In this document: positions 11,601-24,900 of the stretch, in pieces
Layout of the letters: each line of letters opens with the position of its first letter
How positions within the stretch are numbered: the first letter of the stretch is position 1
Assembly (NCBI RefSeq): GCF_921293095.1
Contig: NC_060252.1
Span: 75,784,866-75,848,865 of the forward strand
Length of the DNA: 64,000 nt
Direction: 5' to 3'
Source of the DNA: Ischnura elegans
Lineage: Eukaryota; Arthropoda; Insecta; Odonata; Coenagrionidae
Notes under the pieces: model-generated
Told to the model about the DNA's origin: nothing
The model's input: only the letters and a program-made list of their open reading frames with translations
The model's database searches: none
Made by a program: the position numbers and the translations under genes

Positions 11601-14600
11601 TATGAAGTCATTCGATGAATGATAAGTAGGCAGGGATCTACAGCTTAAATTAATTATTTTTGGAATGGGTTTCAACATTACGATATTTTTGTAATTAACA
11701 TTTGGATTATCATCCACAACTACGTCTTCATGTACTGAAATGAATGTTTTAAAAATTAAATGAAAAATATGCCTTCATTGTTGATAAAATACCACAACAT
11801 ACTTTTCATATTCATGCAGTTCTTGATTTTTAGTGGGGTATATATACACCTGCGTATTCGGCTGGGCAACTACATTCCAAAGAATCTGAAGAAATGTAAG
11901 GATCATCATCCATACGTGACATGGCTGAAGGTAGTCCAATATTTGATTATTCTTGAAAATGGGAAACGAAGAAACTATTGTCAGAAAGATAAGGTTAAAA
12001 TGCCATAGATACATATTCCATGAGTATTAAATAATAGATAATTAATTTCATTTAATCAAGAGAAATATCCTAAATATTGATGACTGATTAATAGGTACAA
12101 TGACAGTTTCATCCATGAGTCAGATAGGCCTATGGGCGCTAACCAGGCAGAGAGGAGACTACTTCATGGTATGATATTTTAAATGCTGCTTGAATTGACT
12201 TGGGAAAGGAGGAAAAAGGAAATAAAAATGAACAGGAAGGAATCGAAAAGATGGCAGGAATACGACCACTATGTGATTTAAGGGAATCAAAATCACAGCA
12301 GCAAAACCAAATTTACTCTCCTAATTGATTCACAGTCCATCCTATAAGGAAAGTCTCATCAGTCATCAAATAAAATTCTTGCACATTTATCTCCAGATAA
12401 TAATTTTGGTTCACTTACATTCTTCTATGGTATGCTGAAATGATTTAGAGGCACATAATGCATTGCAGCAACCCACAAGGTTTTGAATCAGTAAAAGATA
12501 AAGCTATATCGATGTAAATCTTTTGTAGTTTAGGTTTTCAATTTAACCTAACCTGCCTTAAAAAAGGGTATTCAAGGGTGGCACGTGATATTCAAGTTTT
12601 AAGGGTGCTTTTACAAAGAGGTAATAACGGCTTTTCTTATAAAAAATGTAAAAGGAAATTTAAAAGATGAGAACTTCTATGAAAGCACATGAAGATGCTA
12701 AAATAATCAATTGACTTGTTCTAGAGCATACATTCATTGAACCAGGGGCGGAGCTAGGAATTAAGGCTAGGGGGGTTTTAGGCACAGCTAATACTTACGG
12801 GTGTGGGGGTATTGCATACCCACGAAGGTAAGCAGGAGTTGTGGGGGCCCTCCTCCAGAAAAAATATAAGAATAATGGTTCAAAATGGCGAGTTTTATGG
12901 CTTTATCAGGGATATTTGATAAATCCTAACACTATTTTATAAGTAATACTGATCCAAATAAGTAAAATGGATTAAACTTAAAAATTTCTCGGAGCTCTGG
13001 GGTTTTATCCCCCAAAACCCCCCCCCCCCTCGCTGCGCCACTGCATTGAACTGCAGAGCTGACATAAAAACACAACACAAAGCTAATGATCAAGAAAGTT
13101 GGAAGGACTCTGGCTGAGGATGACCACAACCCTGGCCCGGCGTGTGTTCTCGGTATTTTCAACACGTGTTGTCGTAGGCTTATGGTCCTAAAATTTTCAC
13201 AGTACTCAGCTTTTTTCCCCTTAAAAATAGTAATGATGGTGTTCTTCCATAAGTCGCAAGGTATGCCAGGTCATCATAATCAACAGTCATCAATCTTATG
13301 ATTGGTTTGACGCAGCTTTTTACTCAATTTTACCATCAGATTATCTTTCAACACTTACATAATTCTTCTCTTGTACGTTTTTCACCATCTACTCTAACGA
13401 TTTTTCCAATGGCATAACTCTGCTGCTCTTCCCTTCCAACTGCCCTCAAACGATTAATTTGATTAGATTGTTGTCTCTGGAAGTAACCAATTAAATTGTC
13501 CTTTCTTCTACTCAGGGTTTTCAAAACTTCTCTCCTAATCTCCTTAGAACTTCCATCAGTGGGGTATTCAGGAATTTTGTTTGGTGGGGGTCCAAAATCA
13601 GGGAGGTAATTTTTCAAAAACAGGGTACTTAGTAGAGGGTTTTGAACTAATTTTTATGTTTCATAGTAGAAAAAACTTCATTTTTTAAAGAAATCTTTAA
13701 TAAATTCATGATTTTTCGATATTTTATTTTCTTCTTTCAAGCAAAATATTGTTGTTTTTATATTTCGGGAGGTGGGGGGTCTGGACCTTCCCCTTGCTAC
13801 ACCACTGACTTCCACATCACTCACACAATCTATTCATATGATCTTCATCATTCTCCTATAACACCACATTTTTAAGGGTTCCAACTTTTATTTTTCTGCT
13901 GCTATAATTGTCCACGCCCCACTACCATAAAGAAGTACAATCCAAATTTAAGTCCTAATAAATTTATATTTATTTATTCAACCATCAACATCATTTCCTA
14001 TTGCTTCCTACCTTCAAACCTTAATTTTTCAGCTACCAGAAGATTCCCCTTTTTGAGGAATTCCCTTTTTGCATGGGCTACTCTACCTGTTTGATTACTT
14101 CTATCATATCTTCGTGGACATCTTCAACTTCTTTAACCTTGTGATCTGTCGGTGACATGTAAACCTGTACCACTACAGTATCAACGAGTTTCGTCTCCAT
14201 CTTTACCATAACTATCCTTTGATGGTATTTCATGAAGCTTTTCACAAGCATTCTACCTCAGCATGATCCCAACGCTAGCATTAATGTAAGCGATTCCATA
14301 GATATAATTCCATAGCCTCCACTCCAAAAGTTTCTGTCTTCTGGCAACTTCATTTCACTTATTCCTAGCATGTCAAGGTTCAATCTTTACATTTCCACCT
14401 TCAAGTTCTCTAGCCTTCCTTAGGTCCTAAGCGATCTTATATTCCATGTTCCTATCATGAGTGTCACACCACATTTAACTGATGTGCCCTCAAGAAGACA
14501 CATCTGTATCTCACCTGTAGCATTCATTTTGTTGTTTTGTACACCTGGGTCAAGATATTTTCTCCTGCATTTTTAATAGACTATATTCCAACAGAACTAT

Positions 14601-15839
14601 GTTTCTAAAGGAATTTCGTCAATTCACATGCCTAATTTATTTGCAGTTCCCTTACTGTTGTGAGAACTTCTCACCTTAAAATTGAGGCTCCCATTTCTTC
14701 TTCAACTTCACTTTCCACTACTTCTGTAGAACAACTGTCCGTGCGGTACAACTCTTCACTTTTTCTCAAATGTCAATTATAAGTTCTACATTTTTATTCC
14801 TTCATTACAAGTTTTGCCCTTTTCCTTTAAGTGGTTTGTCACTACCTTATTAGCAGTTTCTATCTGTCCGTGGACAAGATTGTTTTGAAGGTCTTTGTAT
14901 GCATCCTACCTTCTTATTTCTCAGGCCTTTCTAGCTTAGTCATTCCGTATTCTCTTGTAGCAATCGTTATTCAGTTTCTTCATTCTCTAACTTCCTTCAA
15001 ACTTCAATTATACCCATGACTTCTAGCGTTACCACTGATTTTTTCGAACTATTTTCTTTTTTTCTTCTCTGAAGAATTTCCTTCGCTGCTTCCTGTAGCC
15101 CACTAGTGTTTTTCAAGCTCTCTTCCACTGATTTTGTGTATGTATTGGGAGAAAGTTAATCGAAACTAATGGAATAATTAATATTTTATATCACCCAAAA
15201 GAAATATTAACAGCACACAACACAGATAAATTACTGAGATGTAGCATGGCTGTGATCGTGAGTTAGGCAAGGAAGTTTTACATACGCATTTCCTGACCGA
15301 CATGGTAGGTAGTAGTTTAAGCATAATTACTATAAAACACTTGCCAAAATTAAATAAAACTCATATTAAATTAGTATTTAAAGAGAATGACACATGCCTA
15401 TGCAATATACCTGCCCAATTCTGAATGATCCCTCAATGAGATAAGTTTTCAATTGATATCGTACAAACGCAACACGGTCAATGAAGAAAAGATGGGACTA
15501 ATCAAGAGCGTAAACATGAATAAAAACTACGAGAAAGTCCTGTGCGAAAACAAGTAATGACATACCAAAAACGTTGCCACTGCCTAATTGTAAATTATAG
15601 TTTCGATAAAATTGATTCCAGATATCTACTTCCTCGAACTTAAAGAATGGAGGGATGACAACAGAATGCCATTGGTCCAAAGAATCCGGCCGTTCATTGG
15701 TTATTAAAATAAAGGTCTTCCCTGTGGATTAAAAATTGCCTCGTTCTAATACATCTGCTCCGTTATCTCTCCAGCTGAAGCGATAAATACTTTTCGAGCT
15801 TATTTCCAGGATTAATTTAAATTTTACTTCTTGAGCCAT
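5665..15839 (-). CDS. unrecognised multi-exon gene, divergent from RRP8
   Basis: Exons in transcription order: 15839-15791, 15721-15566, 11734-11340, 8337-8170, 6521-6327, 6229-6143, 5965-5903 and 5802-5683. All are bounded by AG/GT. Their phases fit throughout and sum to 411 codons; read-through of the last donor would stop at 5665 (416 aa). The start (ATG at 15839) reads MAQEVKFKLILEISSKR and continues into TFILITNERPDSLDQWHSVV and WNQFYRNYNLQLGSGNVF, a hydrophobic and aromatic N-terminal domain of about 70 residues. The rest is polar, Ser/Asn/Lys-rich and probably disordered. I see no signal peptide, membrane segment or catalytic motif, and do not recognise the family. The first intron would be only 69 bp. 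The 3' end is unresolved: a frame-shifted continuation lies at 5486-5698 and a candidate last exon at 2627-2748. Confidence 0.6.
6727..7141. mobile_element. decayed hAT MITE, same family as 12743 and 58024
   Basis: The left part (CATTTTGGGGGATAAAATCC, then CCAGAGCTCAGAGAAATTT) and the right part (about 6900-7141: ACTTAATTGGATTAATATTA, GTGAGGATTAATAAAATAT, CCCAGGCCCCCAG, TTAATTCCTAACTGCACCCC) match the complete copies at 12743-13043 and 58024-58322. Between them, about 6780-6890 is unrelated sequence, probably an insertion. It lies in an intron of the minus-strand gene. Confidence 0.55.
8357..8399. repeat. 17-bp tandem repeat, about 2.5 copies
   Basis: ATTGATAGAGATTATAC occurs at 8357-8373 and 8374-8390, followed by a partial third copy. 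It lies just upstream of the 8170-8337 exon of the minus-strand gene, inside an intron. Confidence 0.8.
8980..9037. repeat. 58-bp perfect palindrome, no loop
   Basis: Each half is 29 bp and an exact reverse complement of the other; the centre is ATGCAT (9006-9011). It lies in an intron of the minus-strand gene. No other feature explains it. Confidence 0.95.
9640..9701. repeat. 62-bp palindrome with one mismatch
   Basis: The centre is CAATTG (9668-9673) and arms of 31 bp run out to GGGGC/GCCCC, with a single G:T mismatch (9645/9696). It has no spacer. The word TTCATTATGA recurs just outside it on the right. It lies 600 bp from the palindrome at 8980-9037. Confidence 0.95.
10002..10273. mobile_element. 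piggyBac-like MITE with TTAA target duplication
   Basis: Perfect 12-bp terminal inverted repeats CCCTTTTAGTGC (10002-10013) and GCACTAAAAGGG (10262-10273) are flanked on both sides by TTAA (9998-10001 and 10274-10277). TTAA duplication is the hallmark of the piggyBac superfamily. The 272-bp body is AT-rich and non-coding. A GCCGATATATCGGC palindrome lies next to the left end. Confidence 0.8.
12743..13043. mobile_element. hAT MITE with perfect 8-bp target duplication
   Basis: The 301-bp element starts CAGGGGCGGAGC and ends GCTGCGCCACTG. CATTGAAC occurs exactly at 12735-12742 and 13044-13051, an 8-bp target duplication diagnostic of the hAT superfamily. G-runs lie inside one end and C-runs inside the other. 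The body shares AAGTAAAATGGATTAAACTT with the copies at 58024 (opposite orientation) and 6727. Confidence 0.85.
13270..15110 (-). mobile_element. decayed LINE with APE endonuclease, internally deleted
   Basis: In minus orientation, the sequence at 13840-14080 resembles the C-terminal reverse-transcriptase region of a widespread arthropod LINE. Sequence at about 14080-14500 resembles the same type's endonuclease region (for example the complement of GGTGACATGTAAACCTGTAC and of ATTCCTAGCATGTCAAGG). The central reverse transcriptase is missing and all frames are broken. It lies in the large intron of the minus-strand gene, in the same orientation. Assignment rests on remembered family resemblance. 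Confidence 0.5.
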
Positions 15840-15952
15840 TCCCGAAGTTTCCAAAAACTTCAAGTGAAATAACGTTTGTGTTTTGTCAAATGTCATGCCG
15901 TGTGCACGAGCGAGGGTGGTGAAGAATTTAAATTGTTGTTCCTTTCGAAAAT
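15840..15952. promoter_or_regulatory. probable bidirectional promoter
   Basis: Only 113 bp separate the ATG of the minus-strand gene (15839) from the ATG of RRP8 (15953). No TATA box is evident. At least one core promoter must lie here or inside the first introns, because both genes start outward from this gap. Untranslated leaders must be very short or overlap. The bidirectional role is inferred from geometry. Confidence 0.55.
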
Positions 15953-18900
15953 ATGGAATTTTTCGAAACCCCTTCTTGGGATGGGGACATTGGTGCTGAT
16001 AATCTGTCCCATGACCTATTTAGACCTCACATTGTAAGCCTCTATTCTACTACTGTTTATAGTGAAGTTTGTTTAGTTATGCATTGTGTGTTTATAGTTA
16101 GTTGTCGGTCCTTGGACAATAATTCTTCAGTTTTGCTTTGTGATAGGTGGTGCGGTGAGCTCCTTAGGGTTCAATATTGTGCTGCTTTACTGCTTGATAA
16201 CATAAAATGACATTGTGAAAATGCTATGCCAGTCTTCGGGATTCATTAATGTTACTCCATATGATTTTCAAGGCTCCCTTAAAACATTAGTTATAGATTC
16301 TTTTATTTAGCTTTATTAAAAAAGTACGAATCTTAAATATTTTCTTCTTCATTGGTCGACAACTGGCCATAGGTCTCCAGAGCCAAAGTTCCCAAGAAAA
16401 GGAAGAGAAATAAGTATCCAAGATCATCTGAGGGTCATGAGCTTTCAAATTCCGTGGACTGCCCTGCCGAAGAACCGAAGGTAGATTGTATTACAGGCTC
16501 ATACTATTGCATTTCTTGCTATCATGCATTGTAAATCTTCTCTCTAGTGAACTGTGTTTATGCATTTTATGATATCATTGTTAGTGGTTTCATGAATCTA
16601 TTGAACACCTAATGGAAATAGCCATTAAGGGCTAGAGAGTCAGGCTTCATAGTATCAATAATTTGTAAAGGGTCATGATCTTTTTTATCCCCGAATTTCT
16701 ATTTTAATCATTCTGCATGAGTGTGTCCTTAAAGCATTACTATGTAAATTTTCACTTGAGGTAAAAACATCTCAATATTTGTTTCATTTTTGCATACTGA
16801 ATCACATGCTTACAGTTATGTTAGTTCAGAATGTATATTTACATCTCCTGTTATGACTGTGTTTTTCTCATCGCTAGGTTGCTAGTATGAAGAAAAGGAA
16901 AAGATCTGAAAAGAGGAGGAAATCTAATAATTGTGATCAAGGCTTGGCATCCAAAGACAAAACAGACCTCCAAGATGAACCCAAAATAAGGAATGAAAAG
17001 ACATTGCAATCTAGAAATTCAGATTCACCAGTGAATAAACCTCCCCCAGACAGCAACAGAGTTGATAATGATTGCCAACTTTCCGTTGTTTGTCCCACAC
17101 TCACTTCCACATCACCATCAAGTCTCACAAAACGTAAGAAAAAAAAGAAAAATAACAAAGTTTCAAATGACGACAAAAATAAATTGAAACTTGAGCATAA
17201 TTTAAAAAAGATGAAAGACAAACTTAATTTGAGTCTGAAAACCAGCTCATCTGAAAGCAAAATCAATGACAAACTCTTCAGCGAGGATAAAGGTCAAAAG
17301 CAAGTTAAGTCTAAGCATGCTGTCATTACAGAAGTGAATGGGCATACTAGTGACATCGTTACAAATCAGAAAAGAAAGTTGGCAAAACAAAATCAAGATG
17401 TCATTCATGATAACCGCACGAAAAAGAAAAAAAAGGAAAACCGTACAAAGGCTGAGGGAAAAATTCTCATTGAGGAAATGGGTGGTAACCATTCACCGAG
17501 AATATCTAAAAAAATTAGTGATAATTTTACCCTAACCAAAGAAGCAGATGGTCATGCTAGATCACCTCTTCCCCTGTTGAAGAGCAGCCACAAAACTAAA
17601 AAAATTAAAAAGGAGAAGAAAGATTCCTCCAATGATTCAGCTAAAAATGATAGTGAAACTTCGAAAGGATCATCATGTCAACTACCAACATTGCCACAGT
17701 CTACAAAGAGCAAAAAGCGTAAGCATGCTGTCAACTGTGAAACTGGATTTAAAAAAAAGAAAATAACAGAGGAAGGTGATTTCAGCGTGGAAAACCTTTC
17801 TAATAAATCTAAAAAATTACAAACACAATGTACAGATATGGAACTGCACCAGACCATGGAGCCAGATGATGAGGGTGGGTCAAATATTTCTCACGGCTTA
17901 AGAGACAAGGGAACTTCAGGTGGATCTAAGAAAAAGCTTAACTTGCGAGATAAAATGATGGAAAAACTTCGTGGCTCAAGATTCAGGTGAGTGTCATTGC
18001 TTTAATTCATGAGGTATGAAATTTATGATTTGCATGAAGGTGAAATGGTATAGATTGTAAAGAATTGTAAAATGATGACTGGAGTTTGTAGGATCTTCAG
18101 AGTGAATATTTGAATTATCTTGTACGTATCAGAATTTTTAATTGCGATGATTGAGCTGTATAAGATCACTCCATTTTAGCATAATCATTCTGAGTGGCAA
18201 TTGAACCATGTGAATTGAAAATTCCTCTCACCCTCACCATCTCAATTTCCTTTCAAATTAGGTAAGTAATTATAGAAATTACTTGGGAGTGAGGCTACCT
18301 TTAGATAAAGTCTCATATGTATTCCTGCAATATTTTTATTGCATTAACCCTTTCGAGACGGTGTGGTTCTCTCCTAAGCAGGACTGATAGACTGAGCCCC
18401 AAAATACTCTTTGGTTCCCTCTGTACAGTGCATTTTTACAGGACATTCATTAGGAAGGGTGTTGTGGATAATCACACACTCTCTGCACCAACCTTTTGCG
18501 ACCCTTCCTAGTGGAGTGCATTACCTCAGACTCTGAGGGTAGATGGGCTCCCTTCTTTATAATACTACCAATGGCATTGGTTCCGGTCACCTTATGATTT
18601 TTTTATTTGAATGAGCTATGTACATGGATAATTGTTGCTTGTACGTAAACTACAGACTTCAAATTGAATTCCTAATTTTTTAATCTGAGTATTGTCAAAT
18701 TAAGAACTTTGTTTAAAAATTGTAAATGCTGTTTAAAAGATAAAAAATTCAATTCTTAGTTTATATTTTTTGAGCCAGGAACAAATTTTTATTTAGCAAA
18801 CTGACTGAATGAACAGTTGTACGACCATGGTCCCTTACCTCTAATAATAAGAGTGGTAATGTAAGACGTAGGGTACAAGTAACTGCTCCTGGAATTTGAA

Positions 18901-21900
18901 CGTAAGGCCCAAGCCCCTATGTATCGGGTCTCAAAACTATGACTTCACGTACTTGCAATCCATATAGGAGGGGGAGAGCTAGGATACGGATATTTTCGGC
19001 ATTTGTTTGCCTGCGAAGGAAAATATCTGACGAAAATTTTTTATAAAATATAAATAGCTTCATATTTATATACTACATCATCTATTTGTAAGGATTCTCA
19101 AGCCAATTATAATGAAACATTAATGTCAACCTGGATTATCTCAAAACACCCCCACCCTTCAAGTTAAAAAAAAAAAAACAAAAATTTAGTGCCCCAGCAT
19201 AATGAATTCTGAAATATCAGGAGGGCGAATTAGTGACGTGATTGACTGCTGCTAATACCATTAACCCCTTGGTTGGGGGCAGAAATTTCCTTATCTTTCA
19301 CCTGGTGGGGAGCAAATCCACCGATTTTCGGAGATGCCGTTTTCGAAAAAAAATTTATAGTAAAGCTATTGCACAAAATGGCAATATACTTAAAATATAT
19401 TGGTATAGAACTTCTGACAAAGCAAAAAACATGCAATGATGCATAAAGAATGAATATTCACGCCTTCTCCGCATAACATTGCGACGCGACGGCACGCGCG
19501 ACTATAGTCGCGTTCCCCACATGGGGAGCGGAGTCCGCTGCGACTATAGTCGCTCTCCCCAGTTAAGGGGTTAACTGAAGTACACCATAGTGCTGGTAGG
19601 TTGATGATCTTTTTTTTATCTGAATGGAAGTAACTTTAACGAATTTTGCGATTGGAACTCATAATTTCACCAGCTTGGAGGAAAGGTAAAAGCTCATCTT
19701 ACAAATATTGTATAGCGGCAGCATTTTTATACATGGGTTTAATGGCAAAGATAGATTGTTTTTGGCAGTTGCTGGTTGTGACCTTTGATGGAGGTGAAGT
19801 GCTCCCCTCCTCTCCCTCATTCCTACAGGTTAATTAAATTTCTGCCATGCAGTAACAATTTTTGGTCATTTTAGTTAATTGGAACAACATGCTGAGATTT
19901 TGTGGCAAAATTTAAACTATCATACATATCCTGTACCCAATCTTTAGTGAATACGATAAAATTAATCAACTATGCAAGTACGGTTGTAAATGTTTGGGAA
20001 AGCATCTATTAAAACTCGCTAATATTTTGTGAAAAAGTATCTAAAAAGTCTGAGGTATTCCTGATTATTTTCACTAATTTTTAGATTAAATTTGTCAATC
20101 AGACCTCAGAAATATGTATTTATACATTTGTGAGGTACTTGGAGGACTTTTCCCATCAAATATGGTTAATAGTACAAAATTTATTTGTACTCTGAATAAT
20201 ACTCCAGTTAATTACTAGAATTGGTTTTGGATATATGTATATTGATAACAATCATTTTTATTATCAGCAAAGCACCTAATAATAATAAACTTTTTGGTCG
20301 CAAAAATTAATTTTCAAACACCTATTGATTTTAATAAATTGATTTCCTCAGCCCTAATCTTCCTTATTTGAGGAACCCCTTTCAGGTTTCATACCGGTCG
20401 GGGAAATAAAAATTGGAACGGGAAGTCAGGGAAATTAAGTAATAATTGGGGAAAAACTCCAGAGGTGCGGCAAAAAGATGAAAATTGTGATTGAAAATAG
20501 AATTGCTGTGTTGGAGAAGCAAGTTGGGCATTTTGTTGCCAATTTGGGCTGGGTGGCACGGGGTAGTTCAGACTTGGCACTGTCTTTATTTCAGTCTATA
20601 GCATGATGCATTTTGCAATAAAATGTTTGTATACAACTACTTTGCCATTGAAATAAAGTCAGAGAAATATAACATTCGCCTGGAACTCAGGGAAAATTCA
20701 GGGAAGTTAAAAGTGGAAAGTTGATATGAACCCCATCTTTCTATATTGAGTGGAAAAAAGAAAAACACAAAACTTTTATACCAATAAGAGCATTGTCTGA
20801 AGTACCTAAACTAATTAATTTTCATATGGAAAAAAGCCATTAACCAAAAAGCCAATTGACTTTTCAAAAATTACTTCGTAAATTTCCTACCTCATCTTTA
20901 TCTAATTAATTTTTACTCTAAATATCATTACATATAACTTTATCCAATATCTGATTCCAAATGACATAGGTAAAAGTAACTGTGGCAGTCATGAGATAGT
21001 GAAAAGACATAATGATTTCAAGGAAACAAGAGCACAGAGAAACAAGACACTTTCCTGCAAATATATCAATGTGTACATAATCATGTACACTGATATATAG
21101 CACTTATATGGCCTAACAGTGAAACATGTGGTATGGGTATAATATGAAGGCTATGCTGAAGCCATTAAAATCATTACCAACACTCAATGCACAAATTAAA
21201 GCAGAAAATGGGGTTACCAAAAAAAATGCTCTGGGAACTTCTGAATTGGCTTTCCTCATTAGTGTAAGCACGTACATAATTGCCCTTTTTATCAGATCTC
21301 ATTCACAGAAATTCAGTCCTAAGAGTAAAATCAGCCTCTGCTGATGTATATATTTTGTTTAATTTGAATTAGGTATTAGGTGGAATGTATTTGAAAGCAT
21401 ATGGCATAAAATACCTCTTATTTGGGGAAATGTCTCCCATTTATGAAAACTCAAAAGATGTATTTTCTGTACTATAAAAATTAGTATGTACCATTACACT
21501 ACTGACCATTTTCAAATCACCAACTGAATGGAAAGATGCATTTCACCCTTGTACTAATCAGCATTTTGTTTGTTGAAACAAAAGTATTTATGTACCAACT
21601 CACCCATATGAAGATGATGTCTCCATGTTTCTGGGCTTCACGGCGTGGATTTTTTTTTCTTTTTGACGACAAAAAAAAAATCCACGCGGTGAAGCCCAGA
21701 AACATGGAGACATCATCTAGACAACGCCGCGGAAAACTACGCATCAAACCCATATGAAATTCCAAAAAAAAATATATCCTGTTAATTCATCTTGTAAGAA
21801 CCAAATGATCATATATGTACCAATGTAAGTATTTTCAACATTTTTGGACGACTAAGTCTCATTGAGGAGTAGGTTCATTACTTTGATTGAGGTCCTATTG

Positions 21901-24900
21901 TGCATGTCTGCATGTGAAGTGGAATCAAAATTACAGTGGAACCTCGATATAACGACACCCCACGGTACACTAATAAACACTCGCTATAGCGAATTGTCGC
22001 TTTACCGGAGGTGGAGCAAATAATATCCAATATACCTGTTGCGAACAAATATACAGGTACAGGAGTGGTGCGGCGACAGATAAACATCTATCCGATAAAC
22101 GTAAGCATAAATCCAGACGAAAGGCGATGTTTTTTTGCATCACTAAATTTCCTTACTCAAATAACACTAACTATTCAAACAATTTATAAGCGCAGCACTG
22201 AATAAAAATCGTGCAAAGCATTGTTTCGTCAATCATTATATTTTATCGAACGACAGTTTACCACATAAATTTGAGACTGAGCACTCCATTAACTTCATTT
22301 CTAACAGATCGCTAGCAATTACAGAGGTTAAGGAGTCTTGATGAAAGTCTTCCGGCGGTGAAACCCTCGCTATGGCGAGAGCCAACACCGAAAGGGTCTC
22401 GTAAAAACGAATTCTTTAACACGCTTATTATAGGGTCAATTGACGGTGCATCGGCTATCTCTCGTTATAGCGGGGGTGTCGCTATAGCCCGTACTCGCTT
22501 TAACGAGGTTCCACTGTACTTCAAAAATAAATTATGCGTAATGATTTGGCTGTGAGCAGAACCTAAATTTCATATGCTGTACTTTTAAACTGGACTAAAC
22601 ATCTGTAAATCTTGACTGCTTGTCGCAATTACGTGTGTGATATTGAGCTTATAATCATTATTTTATTTTATGTTAGAGTATTTGAGTATATATTGTATAT
22701 AAGAGTAATAAAAAAAATGTAAAGCATAAGAATGCATTTTTTCATGTGAACATCACTAAAAATAGGTTTTACTGCAGTTTGAGAAATAGGCTAAAAAGAG
22801 TTAAACAGTTTTAGTGTAAAAATAAATCATTGTAAAATTGATACTTTGGAATGAAGCTAAGAGAAACATTAAATGATATTACTAATGAGTATGATCAGAA
22901 TATGGTTAATAATATAAATGTATGGTACCTGTCAAAATGACAGGTTTTGATCAATCAAGGTAGGTGACCAATCCTGGTCCATCTAATGTTAAATATAACT
23001 GTGTTTATGATAATTCCCTTGGATTCAGAGTATTTTTCTCTGGATTACTTTTGCTGATGAACTTGTCTCAGGATCGCTGTTAAGTTAATTAGCGTTCACT
23101 AACATTTACATTCAATTGACTGCAGGTTTATGAATGAGCAGATGTATAATGCCAAAAGTGAAGAAACCAGGAAGTTTTTTATGTCGGACCAGAAATCTTT
23201 TAAAGCCTACCATGAAGGATATAAGCAGCAACTTGTACAGTGGCCCATTAAACCAGTTGATGCTGTCATCAAATACTTGAAAAAGAAGTAAGTTACCCAT
23301 TGTTAATATTTTGGTTCAGTTCTTTTTCACCATCTGATTGAAATCAAACGTGGGTGAAATGAAATTTTCCTGGGTAACCCTCTGATGCTAAGATGCTGGG
23401 ATTTATCTGTCTGAGGTTTTTCTCATGCTTACCTTTGATTTATAAAATAAACAGTGCAAGTATTATCTCCTATTGACAAATTTTAACATTCATTACATTT
23501 GTGGAGTTAATTCCCCAGTTAGTGAATCAATGTTGAATGGAGCAACGTAAAAAGATGTTATAGCTATTTGAAGGATGTCGTCTTAAAAATATAAAGGAGA
23601 ATGGCTTGGAATCATCTGTAAATGGTAGCCAAGCCGAAACCAAGTATGCATGTATAAGTTAGGAGCAGGAAGAATGAGTTCTGGGTCTTGACTAGGGAAG
23701 CATAATGTTGAGGATATGAAAGTTTTCAGTTACCGGTAAGCAAAATAACTATTGGTGGAGAGCGCAAAGGGAATTGACCAGATGGGAAGTGCATTTACCA
23801 AAAGAAAGATTTTATTGCAGCTGAGAACAAAAGGATGGAATTAATGACAGAATTTGATTTGAATCTATATAGAGAATATTTCTTTATGGTGATGAGGCAT
23901 GAGCAATGACAACGTTAGAGTCAATGAGGGTGGAAGAGTTAGTTGGTAGGATTTTATTTACTATGTGGTTCATCGAGAAAGATTGAGAAATGTGATACTC
24001 TTGTGGAATGAAGAAGATAAAGTGGATCAATCAAGTGAGTAAGTTCCAAGAAGTGTGAGATAAAAGTCTTCTTAAAACAATTACGTCTCGCCTTCTTAAA
24101 ACCTGAGGAAAGAGGCAACAATTTAACCAGCCACCGTATGAGAAATAATTGCCTGAAGAAGAAAATAATCAATGGACTAGAGAATTACTGGAAATACTGT
24201 ACATATCTTTAGATTGTCTCCTGTGACTAAAGCTGTTGGAGCAACTTTTTAACAATCTTCTGTGGCCATCTGCTTTTGTACCTGGGACCGAAAGTATGGT
24301 TGGCCAGTATATTGGCTCTTTGATAGTGTATTGTTAAGTAATATGACTGCAATTATTTGATTTATTTTTCAGACGATGTAAACATTTTTTATCGTTAGGA
24401 ACCAGTTCAACTTGAATGTAAAAATTCTTGCATATGGATGTACACAAATGAGCTTCAGAATATTTTAATAAATATTCCATGAGGTTTCCATAATATTCCA
24501 TTCTAATGAATTGATCTAAACATTTCTGGCTAGTGCCTGAGTAAGTTCAGAACCAAGAGGGTTCGGTAAGGAGTCAGTGGTATACCTACTTATGTCTTGG
24601 CTCCAATTAATCCTTATGAAGCAAATAAACCTAAAATACCTTCTTCCTAAGTGAAAAATTCAATCATAATCATTATCATAGACCTAATGGAATTTACTTA
24701 TTAGTGAGTACAGAACGCAAGGATTACACATTAGGTGGATAGGAAGAATGCCTGAGGGTACAAGCACCCGAACACAAAAAGGATTTGTAAAATAAGGAGG
24801 GCAAATCCCAATTTGCAGCTTACCTCCGGGCAGAAGGACATCAGGCTGATTTCAAATGCTTCAAATGATATATGTTCAGTCACAGATAAAATTAATGCAA

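Larger units (their letters stand above)
18001..23125 (+). other. RRP8 intron 3
   Basis: The intron lies between GTGAGT (17987) and the acceptor TGCAG (23125). It contains a single piggyBac-like end (TTAACCCTTTCGAGACGG at 18344-18361) without a recognisable partner, the piggyBac-like MITE at 19265, a degenerate element near 20385, the hairpin at 21612 and the Tigger-like MITE at 21934. The rest is AT-rich with no exon that I can support. Confidence 0.7.

Noticed and set aside
16937-17492. Phe/Leu-rich open frames antisense to RRP8 exon 3
   Set aside because: They are complements of the Lys-rich codons of RRP8, not membrane protein genes.
18344-18540. Third piggyBac-like MITE starting TTAACCCTTTCGAGACGG
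   Set aside because: No matching inverted end or second TTAA could be found within a few hundred bases.
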